From the NCBI GenBank assembly GCA_023128035.1, contig JAGMES010000082.1, positions 1 through 18,742 of the forward strand: a DNA stretch of 18,742 nucleotides, given 5' to 3'. The notes under the pieces are model-generated. The model made no database searches and was not told the origin of the DNA. It saw only the letters and a list, made by a program, of their open reading frames with translations. Within the stretch, counting starts at the first letter, position 1. Every line of letters starts with the position of its first letter. The stretch comes from Halanaerobiales bacterium (GTDB lineage: Bacteria; Bacillota_F; Halanaerobiia; DY22613). The position numbers and the translations under genes were made by a program. Shown piece by piece: positions 15,901 through 18,742 of the stretch.

Positions 15901-18742
15901 AAACCGATTTCTAATGTACAGATATTAATACTCGATAAACACAATAATATCCAACCGATAGGAGTTCCAGGTGAACTGAGTATTTTAGGTGCTAGTTTGG
16001 CGAGAGGATATCTAAAACGGCCAGAATTGACAGAAAAGAGTTTTGTGACCAATCCATTTGCAGTACATGGTGCAACAATGTATCGTACAGGAGATTTAGC
16101 AAGGTGGATGCTAGATGGAAGTATTGAGTTTTTAGGCCGAATAGATAATCAAGTTAAAATTCGTGGTAATAGAATAGAATTAGGAGAAATTGAAAGTCAT
16201 TTATTAAATCATAAATTAGTAAAAGAAGCAATTGTCATAGCGAGAGTAGATAAAAATAACGCTAAATATTTATGTGCATACATAGTAGCAGATAGGGAAG
16301 TAACCGTAGGAGAGTTAACTCCAAAGGAGCTAAGAGAGTATTTGTTAAAGAATTTACCAGAATACATGATACCATCATATTTTGTACAACTAGATAAAAT
16401 GCCTTTAAATGCGAATGGAAAAATAGATAGAAAGGCCCTTCCAGAACCTGAAGGTAACATAGCACTAGGAACAGAGTATGAAGCTCCAAGAAATAAAACA
16501 GAAGAAAAACTAGTAGAAATCTGGACTGAAATATTAGGAATAGAAAAGGTTGGGATTAACGATAATTTCTTTGAACTTGGAGGCCATTCTTTAAAGGCAA
16601 CCGTACTTACAGGAAAAATACTCAAAGAATTACATGTAGAAGTGCCTTTAAGCGAAATATTTAGAACTCAAACAATAAAAGGAATAAGTGACTATATACA
16701 ATGTGCAACCCAAATTGCATATGAAGCAATAGAAAAAGCAGATTCTGCAGACTATTATGAAGCGTCTTCAGCACAAAAGAGAATGTACATGCTACAACAG
16801 TTTGACTTACAAAGTATTGGGTATAATATGCCGTCTGCACTAGAAGTTGAAGGAAGACTCAATTTAGAAAAAGTAAAAAAATCTTTCTATGAACTTATCA
16901 GAAGACATGAAACCTTAAGAACATCCTTTGAAACAATAGAAGAGAAGATAGTCCAAAGAGTAAATTCTTTCACTCAGGTAGAAGCAGAATTTAATGTAGA
17001 ACTCTTAGAAGAAACAGACAAAACTATCGAAGAAGTAATAAATGAATTCACAAGAACATTTGATTTGAGTAAAGCACCTTTATTTAGAGTAAGTGTGATA
17101 ATAGTAGAAGAAGATAAATACATACTCATGTTTGACATGCACCATATAATATCAGACGGAACATCTATGGGGATATTTGTGAACGAGTTTGTCAGCATTT
17201 ATGAAGGTAAAGAATTGGATGAACTAAGAATTCAATACAAAGATTATGCTGAATGGCAGAATGAATTATTGAGATCAGATGTTATGAAAAAGCAAGAAGA
17301 GTATTGGGTAAATAGATTTAGTGATCCCACTCAGAATGATGGGCAAGTACCAGTATTAAACATGCCAATTGATTATCCAAGACCAACTATGCAAAGTTTT
17401 GAAGGAGATAGTATCAGTTTTAAGTTAGATAAGGAATTAACAAAAAATCTTGAAAGAATCGCCAAAGAGACAGGTAGTACAATGTATATGGTACTCTTAT
17501 CAGGGGTAAATATCTTGTTATCTAAATATAGTGGTCAGGAAGATATAATAGTAGGAAGTCCAATTGCAGGCAGACCACATCCAGACTTAGATAAAATTAT
17601 AGGAATGTTTGTAAATACTCTTGCGATGAGAAACAATCCAAAAATAAATAAGACTTATAAAGAATTTCTAAAGGAAGTAAGAGAAAATGCATTAAAGGCA
17701 TATGAAAATCAGGTGTATCAGTTTGAAGAGTTAGTAGATAAGTTAGAGTTACAAAGGGATTTAAGTAGAAATCCATTATTTGATGTTATGTTTACAATGC
17801 AAAATATGGATAGTGGAGAATTAAATATTAAAGATATAAAGCTTACATCATATAATTATAAGAAAAAAACATCAAAATTCGATGTAACATTTTTTGCCTC
17901 CGAAGTAAATAAAGAAATAATTTTCGGACTTGAATATAATATCAAGCTATTTAAAAGAGATACTATAGAGCGAATGATATCACATTTTAAAAAGATACTT
18001 AAAATAGTAGTAGTAAATACACAGATTAAATTAGGGGAAATTGCTATTCTTACAGAAGAAGAAAAACACCTAATACTTGTTGATTTCAATAAAACAGAAG
18101 TTGATTATCCAAAAGATAAAACATTATGTGAACTATTTGAAGAACAAGTGACAAAAACCCCTGATAACATAGCTGTTGTATTTGAGCAAAAACATCTAAC
18201 CTATCCAGAATTAAACGTCAGGTCGAATCAACTTGCCAGAGTTCTAAGACAGAGAGGAGTTAAACCTGATAAAGTAGTTGCAATCATGTTAGAACGATCT
18301 CTTGAAATGATAGTTGCAATTATGGGGATATTGAAAGCAGGAGGAGCATATCTGCCTATTGATCCAGATTATCCACTAGAAAGAAAACAATATATGCTGG
18401 AAGATAGCAACACAGAAATTTTACTTACACAACTAAAGATGGTCGATAGGGTAAGTTTTGCCGGAGATATGATTAATCTTGATAGCACGACATGCCATGA
18501 AGATGGTTCCAATCTTGAAGTAGTAAACAAACCTGAAGATTTACTTTATGTCATATATACTTCAGGTTCCACTGGAAAACCTAAAGGGGTGATGATAGAG
18601 CACCGAAATATTATAAATCTCATCAGCTTTGAATATGCAAAGACAAATATTAACTTTAAAACAAAGGTGCTACAGTTTACTACTATAAGCTTTGATGTAA
18701 GTTATCAAGAAATATTCTCAACACTTCTTGCAGGAGGAGAAT
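928..18742 (+). CDS. giant multimodular nonribosomal peptide synthetase, 3' end beyond the window
   Basis: One frame runs from the ATG at 928 to the right edge without a stop: at least 5,938 residues. The start is the first ATG after an in-frame TAG and has a strong ribosome binding site. Domain order: C1-A1-T1 / C2-A2-T2 / C3-A3-T3 / C4-A4-T4 / C5-A5-T5 / C6-A6 (cut). All six C domains keep HHxxxDG, all six A domains keep TSGSTGKPK, and all five T domains keep LGGHSLK with the phosphopantetheine serine. Spacing from T to T is 3,099-3,183 nt, the normal length of a C-A-T module. No epimerization, methyltransferase, heterocyclization, ketoreductase or thioesterase domain is present up to the edge. 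The protein begins with a C domain and so should receive an acyl or peptidyl chain from a partner, presumably the upstream synthetase. A substrate can be named with confidence only for module 5 (Leu). It is a cytosolic megaenzyme whose T domains need a phosphopantetheinyl transferase not seen here. The product is unknown. Confidence 0.97.
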   Translation, partial: MSIKQKKINNQNVQDILSLTPMQEGMLFHYLKNSEEKFYLEQLSLSISGKIDLELIEKAWNYVIEANEMLRTVFRWEKLEKPIQITLKNYKVPIRIKKLSNLDNTEKKISEIKESDKSEKIDISTEPFKVTLIKFSDNECMMIITYHHILYDGWSNGIILKEFIQTYNALFENIVLVKPQKNKFKEFVKWLQDQDKDEQENYWIQYLEGFDSKTVLPVFQETQQRNVGPESYKFTLEEKLTKSINSFTKENKITFASLFYGIWGLLLQRYNNTEDVVFGTTVSGRNADIKGLEEMVGLFINTIPLRVRKSENSEESIIALLKNIDNVLKERTKYENVPLVDIQSYSGIDSKEGLFDSIVVIENYPLDKQLNEKDNKLKIESYSISESTNFDFTLTVEMNDCINIQFIYNTLRFDEQLIMRISEHFCNILSYILEKPDEKLSEIDMLTEEEKNKVLYEFNDTMTNYPKEKTLHKLFEEQVERTPDNTAVVSRTRAGELTLTYRELNEKANRLARTLREKGVKSDSIVGILVDRSLEMMVGIFGILKAGGAYLPITPEYPMDRIKYILDDSQTNIVLTQSKHVEKVMFNREVIILEDNKIYSSNGENLRYINTANDLAYVIYTSGSTGKPKGVIVEHQSVVNILTNMQNDYPLMEDGTYLLKTTFTFDVSVTELFGWFMGNGRIAILPPEGEKDLTTIVEAINKYNVTHINFVPSMLNVFLDGITEQDIEKITSLRYMFVAGEAFPRELARRCNAKLKDVTVENIYGPTETTIYVIRYSTASLKDERIVPIGKPLNNVTAYIVNNYNKLLPIGVAGELCISGDCLTRGYFNRSDLTVEKFVDSPFNSEEKMYKTGDLVRWLPDGNIEFLGRIDHQVKIRGFRIELGEIESQLLNYTSIKEAIVVDREDKHGAKYLYAYVVSEKEIKVGELTPKELREFLLKSLPEYMIPSYFVQLDEMPLNANGKIDRKAIPEPEGNIMVGTEYEASRNETEEKLVEMWKEILGIEKAGINDNFFELGGHSLKATILAAKMHKELDVEVSLSEIFKRPTIKGISEYIQNIIRARAQTAYEKIENVESADYYEASSAQKRMYMLQQFDLSSTSYNMPGVFEVEGMLNVERVEQAFDELLRRHETLRTSFETIDEKIVQRINSYTSVDLEYIEKADIIIEEAVNKFIRPFGLTKAPLFRVGVIRLEEDKYILIFDIHHIISDGISLEILINEFASLYEGKELDSLRIQYKDYAKWQNKLLRSDVMEKQEKYWVNRFNDEVPVLNMTTDYPRSTIQNFEGDRISFKIDKEIIKNLDRLSKETGSTMYMVLLSGVNILLSKYSGQEDIIVGSPIAGRPHADLEKIIGMFVNTIAMRNNPDGNKTYKEFLKQVKENALEAYNHQDYQFEELVEQLDLSRDMSRNPLFDVMFTMQNMQSQNFNNNELVIENLELKLYNFDHRTSKFDLTISATETDDELILNFEYSTKLYKRETIERMIAHFRNILKAITVDTDPKLTEIEMLTKEEKDQILYDFNNTYADYPRNKTLHELFEEKVENTPDNTAVVLRTRAGEMMLSYRELNEKANRLARTLREKGVKSNSIVGILVDRSLEMLVGIFGILKAGGAYLPITPEYPEDRIQYMLNDSQTNIVLTQSKHVEKVMFNEEVIDLEDNKAYSSNGENLENINTAKDLAYVIYTSGSTGKPKGVLVEHQSVVNILTNMQNDYPLMESGTYLLKTTYTFDVSVTELFGWLTGNGKIAMLPPGGEKDLNAIVEAIHKYNVTHINFVPSMLNVFLDGIEEEDFEKINSLRYIFVAGEAFSRELAKRCSAKLKNVTIENIYGPTETTIYVTRYSIADLKDEHIVPIGKPLNNVKAYVVNEDNKLLPIGVAGELCIAGECLTRGYFNRADLTAEKFDPFVQNPFSPEEKMYRTGDLVRWLPDGNIEFLGRIDHQVKIRGFRIELGEIENSLLSYEDIKEAIVIDRKDEEDNKYLCAYVVSHRELTPKELREYLSKNLPDYMIPSYFVQLERMPLNKNGKINRKALPKPEGNIFTGVEYEAPRNEIEEKLVDIWKEVLGAVLGKEKVGINDNFFELGGHSLKATVLLSKMHKKLNVEVSLSQVFINPTIKELAQYIKKAEKNIFSSIQPVAEAEYYSASSSQKRLYIMWQLAEKSLAYNMSSAVILEGEFDRARFEKTINALVNRHETLRTSFRLVNGELMQRIHHDVDLNLIYQIIEEDKLKETAIEFIRPFDLSKAPLLRVVLIKFGSNRHLLLFDMHHIISDGVSIDILTKDFNSLYDGKELSELKIQYKDYASWHNSLMDSKIMEKMSEYWTRKLDNFTYTELPVTNISFNRQSNGRIKQSELDELLTKQINEFCIRHKVSKFIFMLATFEVLIMKTINQNDISIGIPVAGRRHEDLQNIIGIFLNVLVTRTKIEKNATFTEYLYNLRDEWMETQEYQDYPYEDLYAKMKEEFNFKRDSLFSILFNYMPESKNDLSEQALTDRPYKLEEVEPKYGLTLYVSEGRDNIGLKAVFKNNLEEYIVENMLNSFETVIQTVLENEEILIKKISMAGGNNLDIYSQVFELESFVDSRSLHGKIRSIALNTPDKTAIEQGDKNLSYIGLEERANQIANFLNAKISDNKNIPVILDNSIELVEAILGIIKCGGVFAPIDPKFPENRIKLMVDEIDADWIITCNEWLDKLNRMMEGENRKLNALVLNSTANTGQLNNINLFEFNDNLQKECLVPAEISNEHCYIYFTSGSTGKPKAILGRHISLKHFIDWEIKEFGVDESFKVSQIISPSFDPFLRDIFVPLCSGATLCIPENREIILNPEGFMEWIDDKDITLIHMVPTIFKALIAEVEDPDCFKKLKYMLLAGEMLRGNDINKFFQLFGNRIELVNLYGPTETTLAKLFYRVKEEDANRVAVPVGKPIPGAQVMILNDDNQICEMGSIGEIYIRTPFISAGYYNNSDLTNKVFIINPFNDDSQDIIYKTGDLGRIHFNGDVEILGRVDHQVKLRGVRIELGEIENQLLQLENVKEAIVVAIEESLCAYAEVFTEVTDQKIEVEKLREHLRKRLPDYMIPNYFVILEKMPLTPNGKIDRKALPEPDLNNSGVQYVAPQNEIEEKLVEIWSEILDKEGIGISHNFFNLGGHSLKAASLVAKIHKELNVEVPLKEVFTNSTIKSLANYIKNAEENIYSSIQPIEENEYYPASSAQKRLYILDQMEEISTGYNIPRALMVKGALDRQKLEQSFKELINRHETLRTSFETNEGQIVQIVHKEVDLKVTSIKATKGDITEILKQFVQPFDLKKAPLLRVGLVELAEESILLFDLHHIISDGSSMGIILQEFIELYEGKELPVLPIQYKDFSAWQNKLFETGVIKKQEEYWIKRFKDEAHYNAIPVLNMPTDYPRPTMQSFEGDRINYKLDKELTKDLNRIAKETNSTMYMVLLSGINILLSKYSGQEDIIIGSPIAGRSHADLEKIIGMFVNTLAMRNQPEGNKTYEEFLLEVKENALEAYEHQEYQFEELVDKLALSKDMSRNPLFDVMFVLQNMQSQNFDNGELRIDNLELKPYNFDYKTSKFDLTISATEADDEIILNFEYSTRLYKRATVERMIAHFRNILKIVVVDTDTKLSEINMLTDEEKDWILNDFNNTDVDYPRDKTIHQLFEEQVEKGLDNIAIAFEDKQLTYRELNEKANRLARTLRENGVNADSIVGILVNHSLEMMVGILGILKAGSAYLPINSSYPEERIRYMLEDSGADILLTHEYLKNKLLFKGQIIPLEDHKIYMKEDTNLDLINNSHALAYVIYTSGSTGKPKGVLISHKALNNFVFSYYTSFGKNVGVGDNCLSLANISFDASVSELFIPLTFGASLVLFNNEMILDVHKLARTIIDESITLAYIPPTILKDLYELLSKEKEKVKLNKMMVGVEPIKDYVLEEYMILNHDMQILNGYGPTEATICATKYKYGQTASVGRNIPIGKPLANMHIYILDKYSNLVPNGVVGEIYISGDGLAKGYLNRQDLTAEKFVPNPFISGKKMYKTGDMARLLPDGNIEFIGRIDHQVKIRGYRIEPGEIEIQLLNYNSIKNAKVVDREDKNGAKYLCAYVVSDQEVTIMELREFLLTNLPEYMIPSYFVQLDKMPLTANGKINRKALPAPEGNIMVGTEYEAPRNELEEKLVEMWKDLLGIDKVGINDNFFELGGHSLKATSLVSKIYAELNVELPLREIFRKPTIRKIAEFITDSEKDHISVIDLVACDNNKEYYPVSSAQKRIFVLNQLQRNHISYNMPIMMFIEGEFDQKRFESAFERVIMRHDSFRTSFELIDGEAMQKIWQDVDFNVSYQEAKDDDIEKLIKEFIQPFDLSKVPLLRVKVVKFDQRHLMMLDMHHIISDGESMNILINDFVKLYEGHNLEELRLQYKDFTIWQNEFFKSDKIKEQETYWLKTFEDEFSILNMPTDYSRPAVMDFSGNSYQFFVDDEINTGLKELGKSHGATLYIVLLAAYNILLSRYSGQEDIIVGSPVAGRSKNGLEQIVGMFVNTLAMRNHSKANIPFEQFLDQVKENAFSAFENQNYQFEQLVEKLNVERNLSRNPLFDTMFTLQNVNYSEIIANELRLIPYNTSTQITKFDLTLSAAEMDEGTYFTLEYRTTLFKRDTITRMTKHYHNILQQIVRHPEVKLSEIKMISDEERIQLVEQFNMTKEEYPLDKTIHQLFEEQVERTPENIAVVYGDQQLTYGELNKRANQIAQVLQTKGVRVEEIVGIMVEPAVEMIVGIFGILKAGGAYLPIDPTYPVDRITYMLNDSEINVLLTQVNLKEKIQFEGQLLFLDNQHLYQKESSNLLMQSQPTDLAYVIYTSGSTGKPKGVMVEHRSLVNLVTWHNKNYGVTEVDRSTKYAGFGFDASVWEIFPYMIAGASLHIIDNEIRLDIHKLNEYFERHKITISFLPTQICEEFMTLKNKSLRKLLAGGDKLKHYLPQRYDIVNNYGPTENTVVSTSFLVDNNFDNIPIGKPISNVQILILDKHNNIQPIGVPGELSILGASLARGYLKRPELTEKSFVTNPFAVHGATMYRTGDLARWMLDGSIEFLGRIDNQVKIRGNRIELGEIESHLLNHKLVKEAIVIARVDKNNAKYLCAYIVADREVTVGELTPKELREYLLKNLPEYMIPSYFVQLDKMPLNANGKIDRKALPEPEGNIALGTEYEAPRNKTEEKLVEIWTEILGIEKVGINDNFFELGGHSLKATVLTGKILKELHVEVPLSEIFRTQTIKGISDYIQCATQIAYEAIEKADSADYYEASSAQKRMYMLQQFDLQSIGYNMPSALEVEGRLNLEKVKKSFYELIRRHETLRTSFETIEEKIVQRVNSFTQVEAEFNVELLEETDKTIEEVINEFTRTFDLSKAPLFRVSVIIVEEDKYILMFDMHHIISDGTSMGIFVNEFVSIYEGKELDELRIQYKDYAEWQNELLRSDVMKKQEEYWVNRFSDPTQNDGQVPVLNMPIDYPRPTMQSFEGDSISFKLDKELTKNLERIAKETGSTMYMVLLSGVNILLSKYSGQEDIIVGSPIAGRPHPDLDKIIGMFVNTLAMRNNPKINKTYKEFLKEVRENALKAYENQVYQFEELVDKLELQRDLSRNPLFDVMFTMQNMDSGELNIKDIKLTSYNYKKKTSKFDVTFFASEVNKEIIFGLEYNIKLFKRDTIERMISHFKKILKIVVVNTQIKLGEIAILTEEEKHLILVDFNKTEVDYPKDKTLCELFEEQVTKTPDNIAVVFEQKHLTYPELNVRSNQLARVLRQRGVKPDKVVAIMLERSLEMIVAIMGILKAGGAYLPIDPDYPLERKQYMLEDSNTEILLTQLKMVDRVSFAGDMINLDSTTCHEDGSNLEVVNKPEDLLYVIYTSGSTGKPKGVMIEHRNIINLISFEYAKTNINFKTKVLQFTTISFDVSYQEIFSTLLAGGE
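2260..3570 (+). repeat. A-domain duplication, copy 1 (A1)
   Basis: From the end of C1 (DMLTEEEK) through A8, this stretch matches 5440-6755 closely in both protein and DNA. For example, GTTGAACATCAAAG..GTTGTTAA, followed by a long block ending TATCCACTAATGGA, differs at only a few third positions. C1 in front is a different C type from C2, so the duplicated unit begins at the C/A linker, not at the C domain. Confidence 0.8.
2398..2409 (+). repeat. GC-rich 12-nt in-frame insert in A1 (codes R-T-R-A)
   Basis: CGTACGCGAGCA lies between AVVS and GELTLTYRELN near the N-terminus of A1. A4, A5 and A6 have only five residues between the VV/IA and LTY positions, whereas A1 has nine. The DNA around it forms a perfect 12-bp palindrome, TCGCGTACGCGA (2395-2406), and is rich in CG, unlike the AT-rich surroundings. 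Arginine here uses CGT and CGA, while AGA dominates nearby. Confidence 0.6.
3600..5400 (+). repeat. shared A(end)-T-C block, copy 1 (A1-T1-C2)
   Basis: The C-terminal part of A1, T1 and all of C2 closely match 16200-18000. Shared runs include GELTPKELRE, NGKIDRKA.PEPEGN, GINDNFFELGGHSLKAT, and YYEASSAQKRMYMLQQFDL. The main gap is the 12-nt RARA insert at 4105. Confidence 0.7.
4105..4116 (+). repeat. GC-rich 12-nt in-frame insert in the T1-C2 linker (codes R-A-R-A)
   Basis: CGCGCGCGTGCG codes Arg-Ala-Arg-Ala in YIQNIIRARAQTAYEKIE. The matching T5-C6 linker (YIQCATQIAYEAIE) is otherwise alike but four residues shorter. The stretch includes the palindrome ACGCGCGCGT (4104-4113). It lies in an interdomain linker, where a short insertion should be tolerated. 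Confidence 0.6.
5440..6755 (+). repeat. A-domain duplication, copy 2 (A2)
   Basis: Partner of 2260-3570, with the same specificity code. Differences are mostly synonymous, plus a three-residue-longer stretch at KFDPFVQNPF (A1 has KFVDSPF). The copies diverge more after the A8 motif, where A1 resembles A4 and A5 rather than A2. Confidence 0.8.
5575..5586 (+). repeat. GC-rich 12-nt in-frame insert in A2 (codes R-T-R-A)
   Basis: CGTACTCGCGCA codes Arg-Thr-Arg-Ala at the same place in A2 as in A1 (AVVLRTRAGEMMLSYRELN). It is a diverged copy of the A1 insert; two base changes break the palindrome. It was probably present before the A1/A2 duplication. Confidence 0.55.
7320..10460 (+). other. NRPS module 3 (C3-A3-T3), divergent C/A pair
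   Basis: C3 (residues about 2135-2555) has an intact HHIISDG from 7705. It belongs to the same lineage as the terminal C domain of the upstream gene (MKTINQNDISIGIPVAGRR, EVEPKYGLTLY), not that of C2, C4 or C6. A3 (about 2572-3091) is the most divergent A domain here. Its entry linker lacks the usual LFEEQVE stretch (SRSLHGKIRSIALNTPDKT instead), the core is TSGSTGKPKA at 9151-9180 with Ala for the usual Gly, and the A4 region reads SFDPFLRDIFVPLCSG with Asp at 9286 (residue 2787). The code by eye is DPRHLALLAK; Pro at the second position is unusual and I cannot assign a substrate. NGKIDRK is intact. T3 has FFNLGGHSLKA with serine at 10336-10338 (residue 3137). Confidence 0.88.
10490..13600 (+). 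other. NRPS module 4 (C4-A4-T4), probably hydrophobic or aromatic substrate
   Basis: C4 (residues about 3188-3621) has HHIISDG from 10873 and is a close relative of C2 and C6 (SKYSGQEDIIIGSPIAGR). A4 (about 3641-4141) has TSGSTGKPKG at 12307-12336 and FDASVSE with Asp at 12448 (residue 3841). The code by eye is DASYMGGICK. I do not know an exact match; its apolar and aromatic lining suggests a hydrophobic residue, with low confidence. Two motif departures are visible: MMVGVEP where most A5-region sequences read AGGE or AGEA, and RIEPGEIE where the others have RIELGEIE. The catalytic Lys is in NGKINRK. T4 has its serine at 13489-13491 (residue 4188). Confidence 0.88.
13650..16700 (+). other. 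NRPS module 5 (C5-A5-T5), leucine-activating
   Basis: C5 (residues about 4245-4671) has HHIISDG from 14035 and SPVAGRSKNGLEQIVGMFVNTL; it is less like C2, C4 and C6 than these are like each other. A5 (about 4685-5175) has TSGSTGKPKG at 15439-15468 and FDASVWEIF with Asp at 15574 (residue 4883). Reading SFLPTQI, KLLAGGD and NNYGPTENTVV against GrsA gives DAWFLGNVVK, the published leucine code of surfactin- and lichenysin-type modules, so Leu is a good prediction. From the A8 motif onward, A5 switches to sequence nearly the same as A1 (TPKELRE, PEYMIPSYFVQLD.MPLNANGKIDRKA). T5 has its serine at 16588-16590 (residue 5221). Confidence 0.9.
16200..18000 (+). repeat. shared A(end)-T-C block, copy 2 (A5-T5-C6)
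   Basis: Partner of 3600-5400. The similarity begins just after the A8 motif of A5, while the A5 core and C5 in front are of another lineage. That makes the A8/A-subdomain hinge the likely recombination point. Confidence 0.7.
16735..18742 (+). other. NRPS module 6 (C6 and start of A6), cut by the window edge
   Basis: C6 (residues about 5272-5708) has HHIISDG from 17140 and is very similar to C2 over its whole length (ADYYEASSAQKRMYMLQQFDL, RRHETLRTSFETI.EKIVQR). A6 (about 5725 to the edge) shows TSGSTGKPKG at 18559-18588 and FDVSYQEIFSTLLAGGE, where the sequence stops. Only the first three code positions are visible, D-V-Q (Asp at 18694, residue 5923). The same start is found in the proline-activating first module of TycB (FDVCYQEIFSTLLSGG; code DVQLIAHVVK). 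Proline is a reasonable guess, but the other seven positions are missing. Confidence 0.88.

Noticed and set aside
16209..16625. Minus-strand open frames, the longest about 138 codons at 16209-16625
   Set aside because: They lie opposite the conserved A/T-domain coding sequence and recur opposite the same motifs in other modules (for example at 3603-3953 and 13209-13460). They are shadows of the + strand gene.
928..18742. Frameshift or pseudogene, because the window is so repetitive
   Set aside because: Every line translates in one frame without a stop, and all HHxxxDG, TSGSTGKPK and LGGHSLK motifs are intact.
1..18742. CRISPR array, tRNA, rRNA or insertion sequence
   Set aside because: No spaced short repeats, RNA-gene signatures or transposase sequence were seen. 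The repeats present are homologous NRPS modules.

Overview
The window is AT-rich and almost entirely coding on the + strand. Two nonribosomal peptide synthetase (NRPS) genes lie head to tail. AGA arginine codons dominate, A/T is strongly preferred at third positions, and the ribosome binding site is strong. The adenylation and condensation domains look like those of Bacillus/Brevibacillus. Together these point to a low-GC Firmicute, most likely a clostridium or a relative; I cannot name the species.

Layout: (1) 3-698 is the 3' end of an NRPS gene that enters from the left. Only the second half of a terminal condensation (C) domain and a short acidic tail are visible. (2) 699-927 is a 229-bp intergenic stretch with a 9-bp GC-containing hairpin just after the stop codon (probable terminator), weak promoter candidates and a strong Shine-Dalgarno. 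(3) From 928 to the right edge runs one uninterrupted reading frame of at least 5,938 codons. I translated it line by line and found no stop and no frameshift. It encodes five complete C-A-T modules and the C domain plus first part of the A domain of a sixth. No epimerization, methylation, oxidase, heterocyclization or thioesterase domain is visible, so release and further tailoring must lie outside the window.

How it works: each adenylation (A) domain activates an amino acid and loads it on the serine of the following thiolation (T, LGGHSLK) domain. Each C domain (HHxxxDG intact in all six) joins the upstream chain to it. Specificity codes read by eye against GrsA are: module 1 DVTNFAIIYK, module 2 the same, module 3 DPRHLALLAK, module 4 DASYMGGICK, module 5 DAWFLGNVVK (the classical leucine code), and module 6 beginning D-V-Q (proline-like, incomplete). 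The segment made would be X-X-Y-Z-Leu-(Pro?)..., where X is the same unassigned residue twice. I do not recognise the product.

Points of most interest: the upstream synthetase stops exactly at a C/A linker, giving a C-to-C junction between the two proteins. Modules 1 and 2 carry a duplicated A domain. The A5-T5-C6 region is a mosaic that shares its second half with A1-T1-C2. Module 3 has a divergent C/A pair. Three tiny GC-rich, in-frame 12-nt inserts encode Arg-(Thr/Ala)-Arg-Ala at module positions where sister modules have none.
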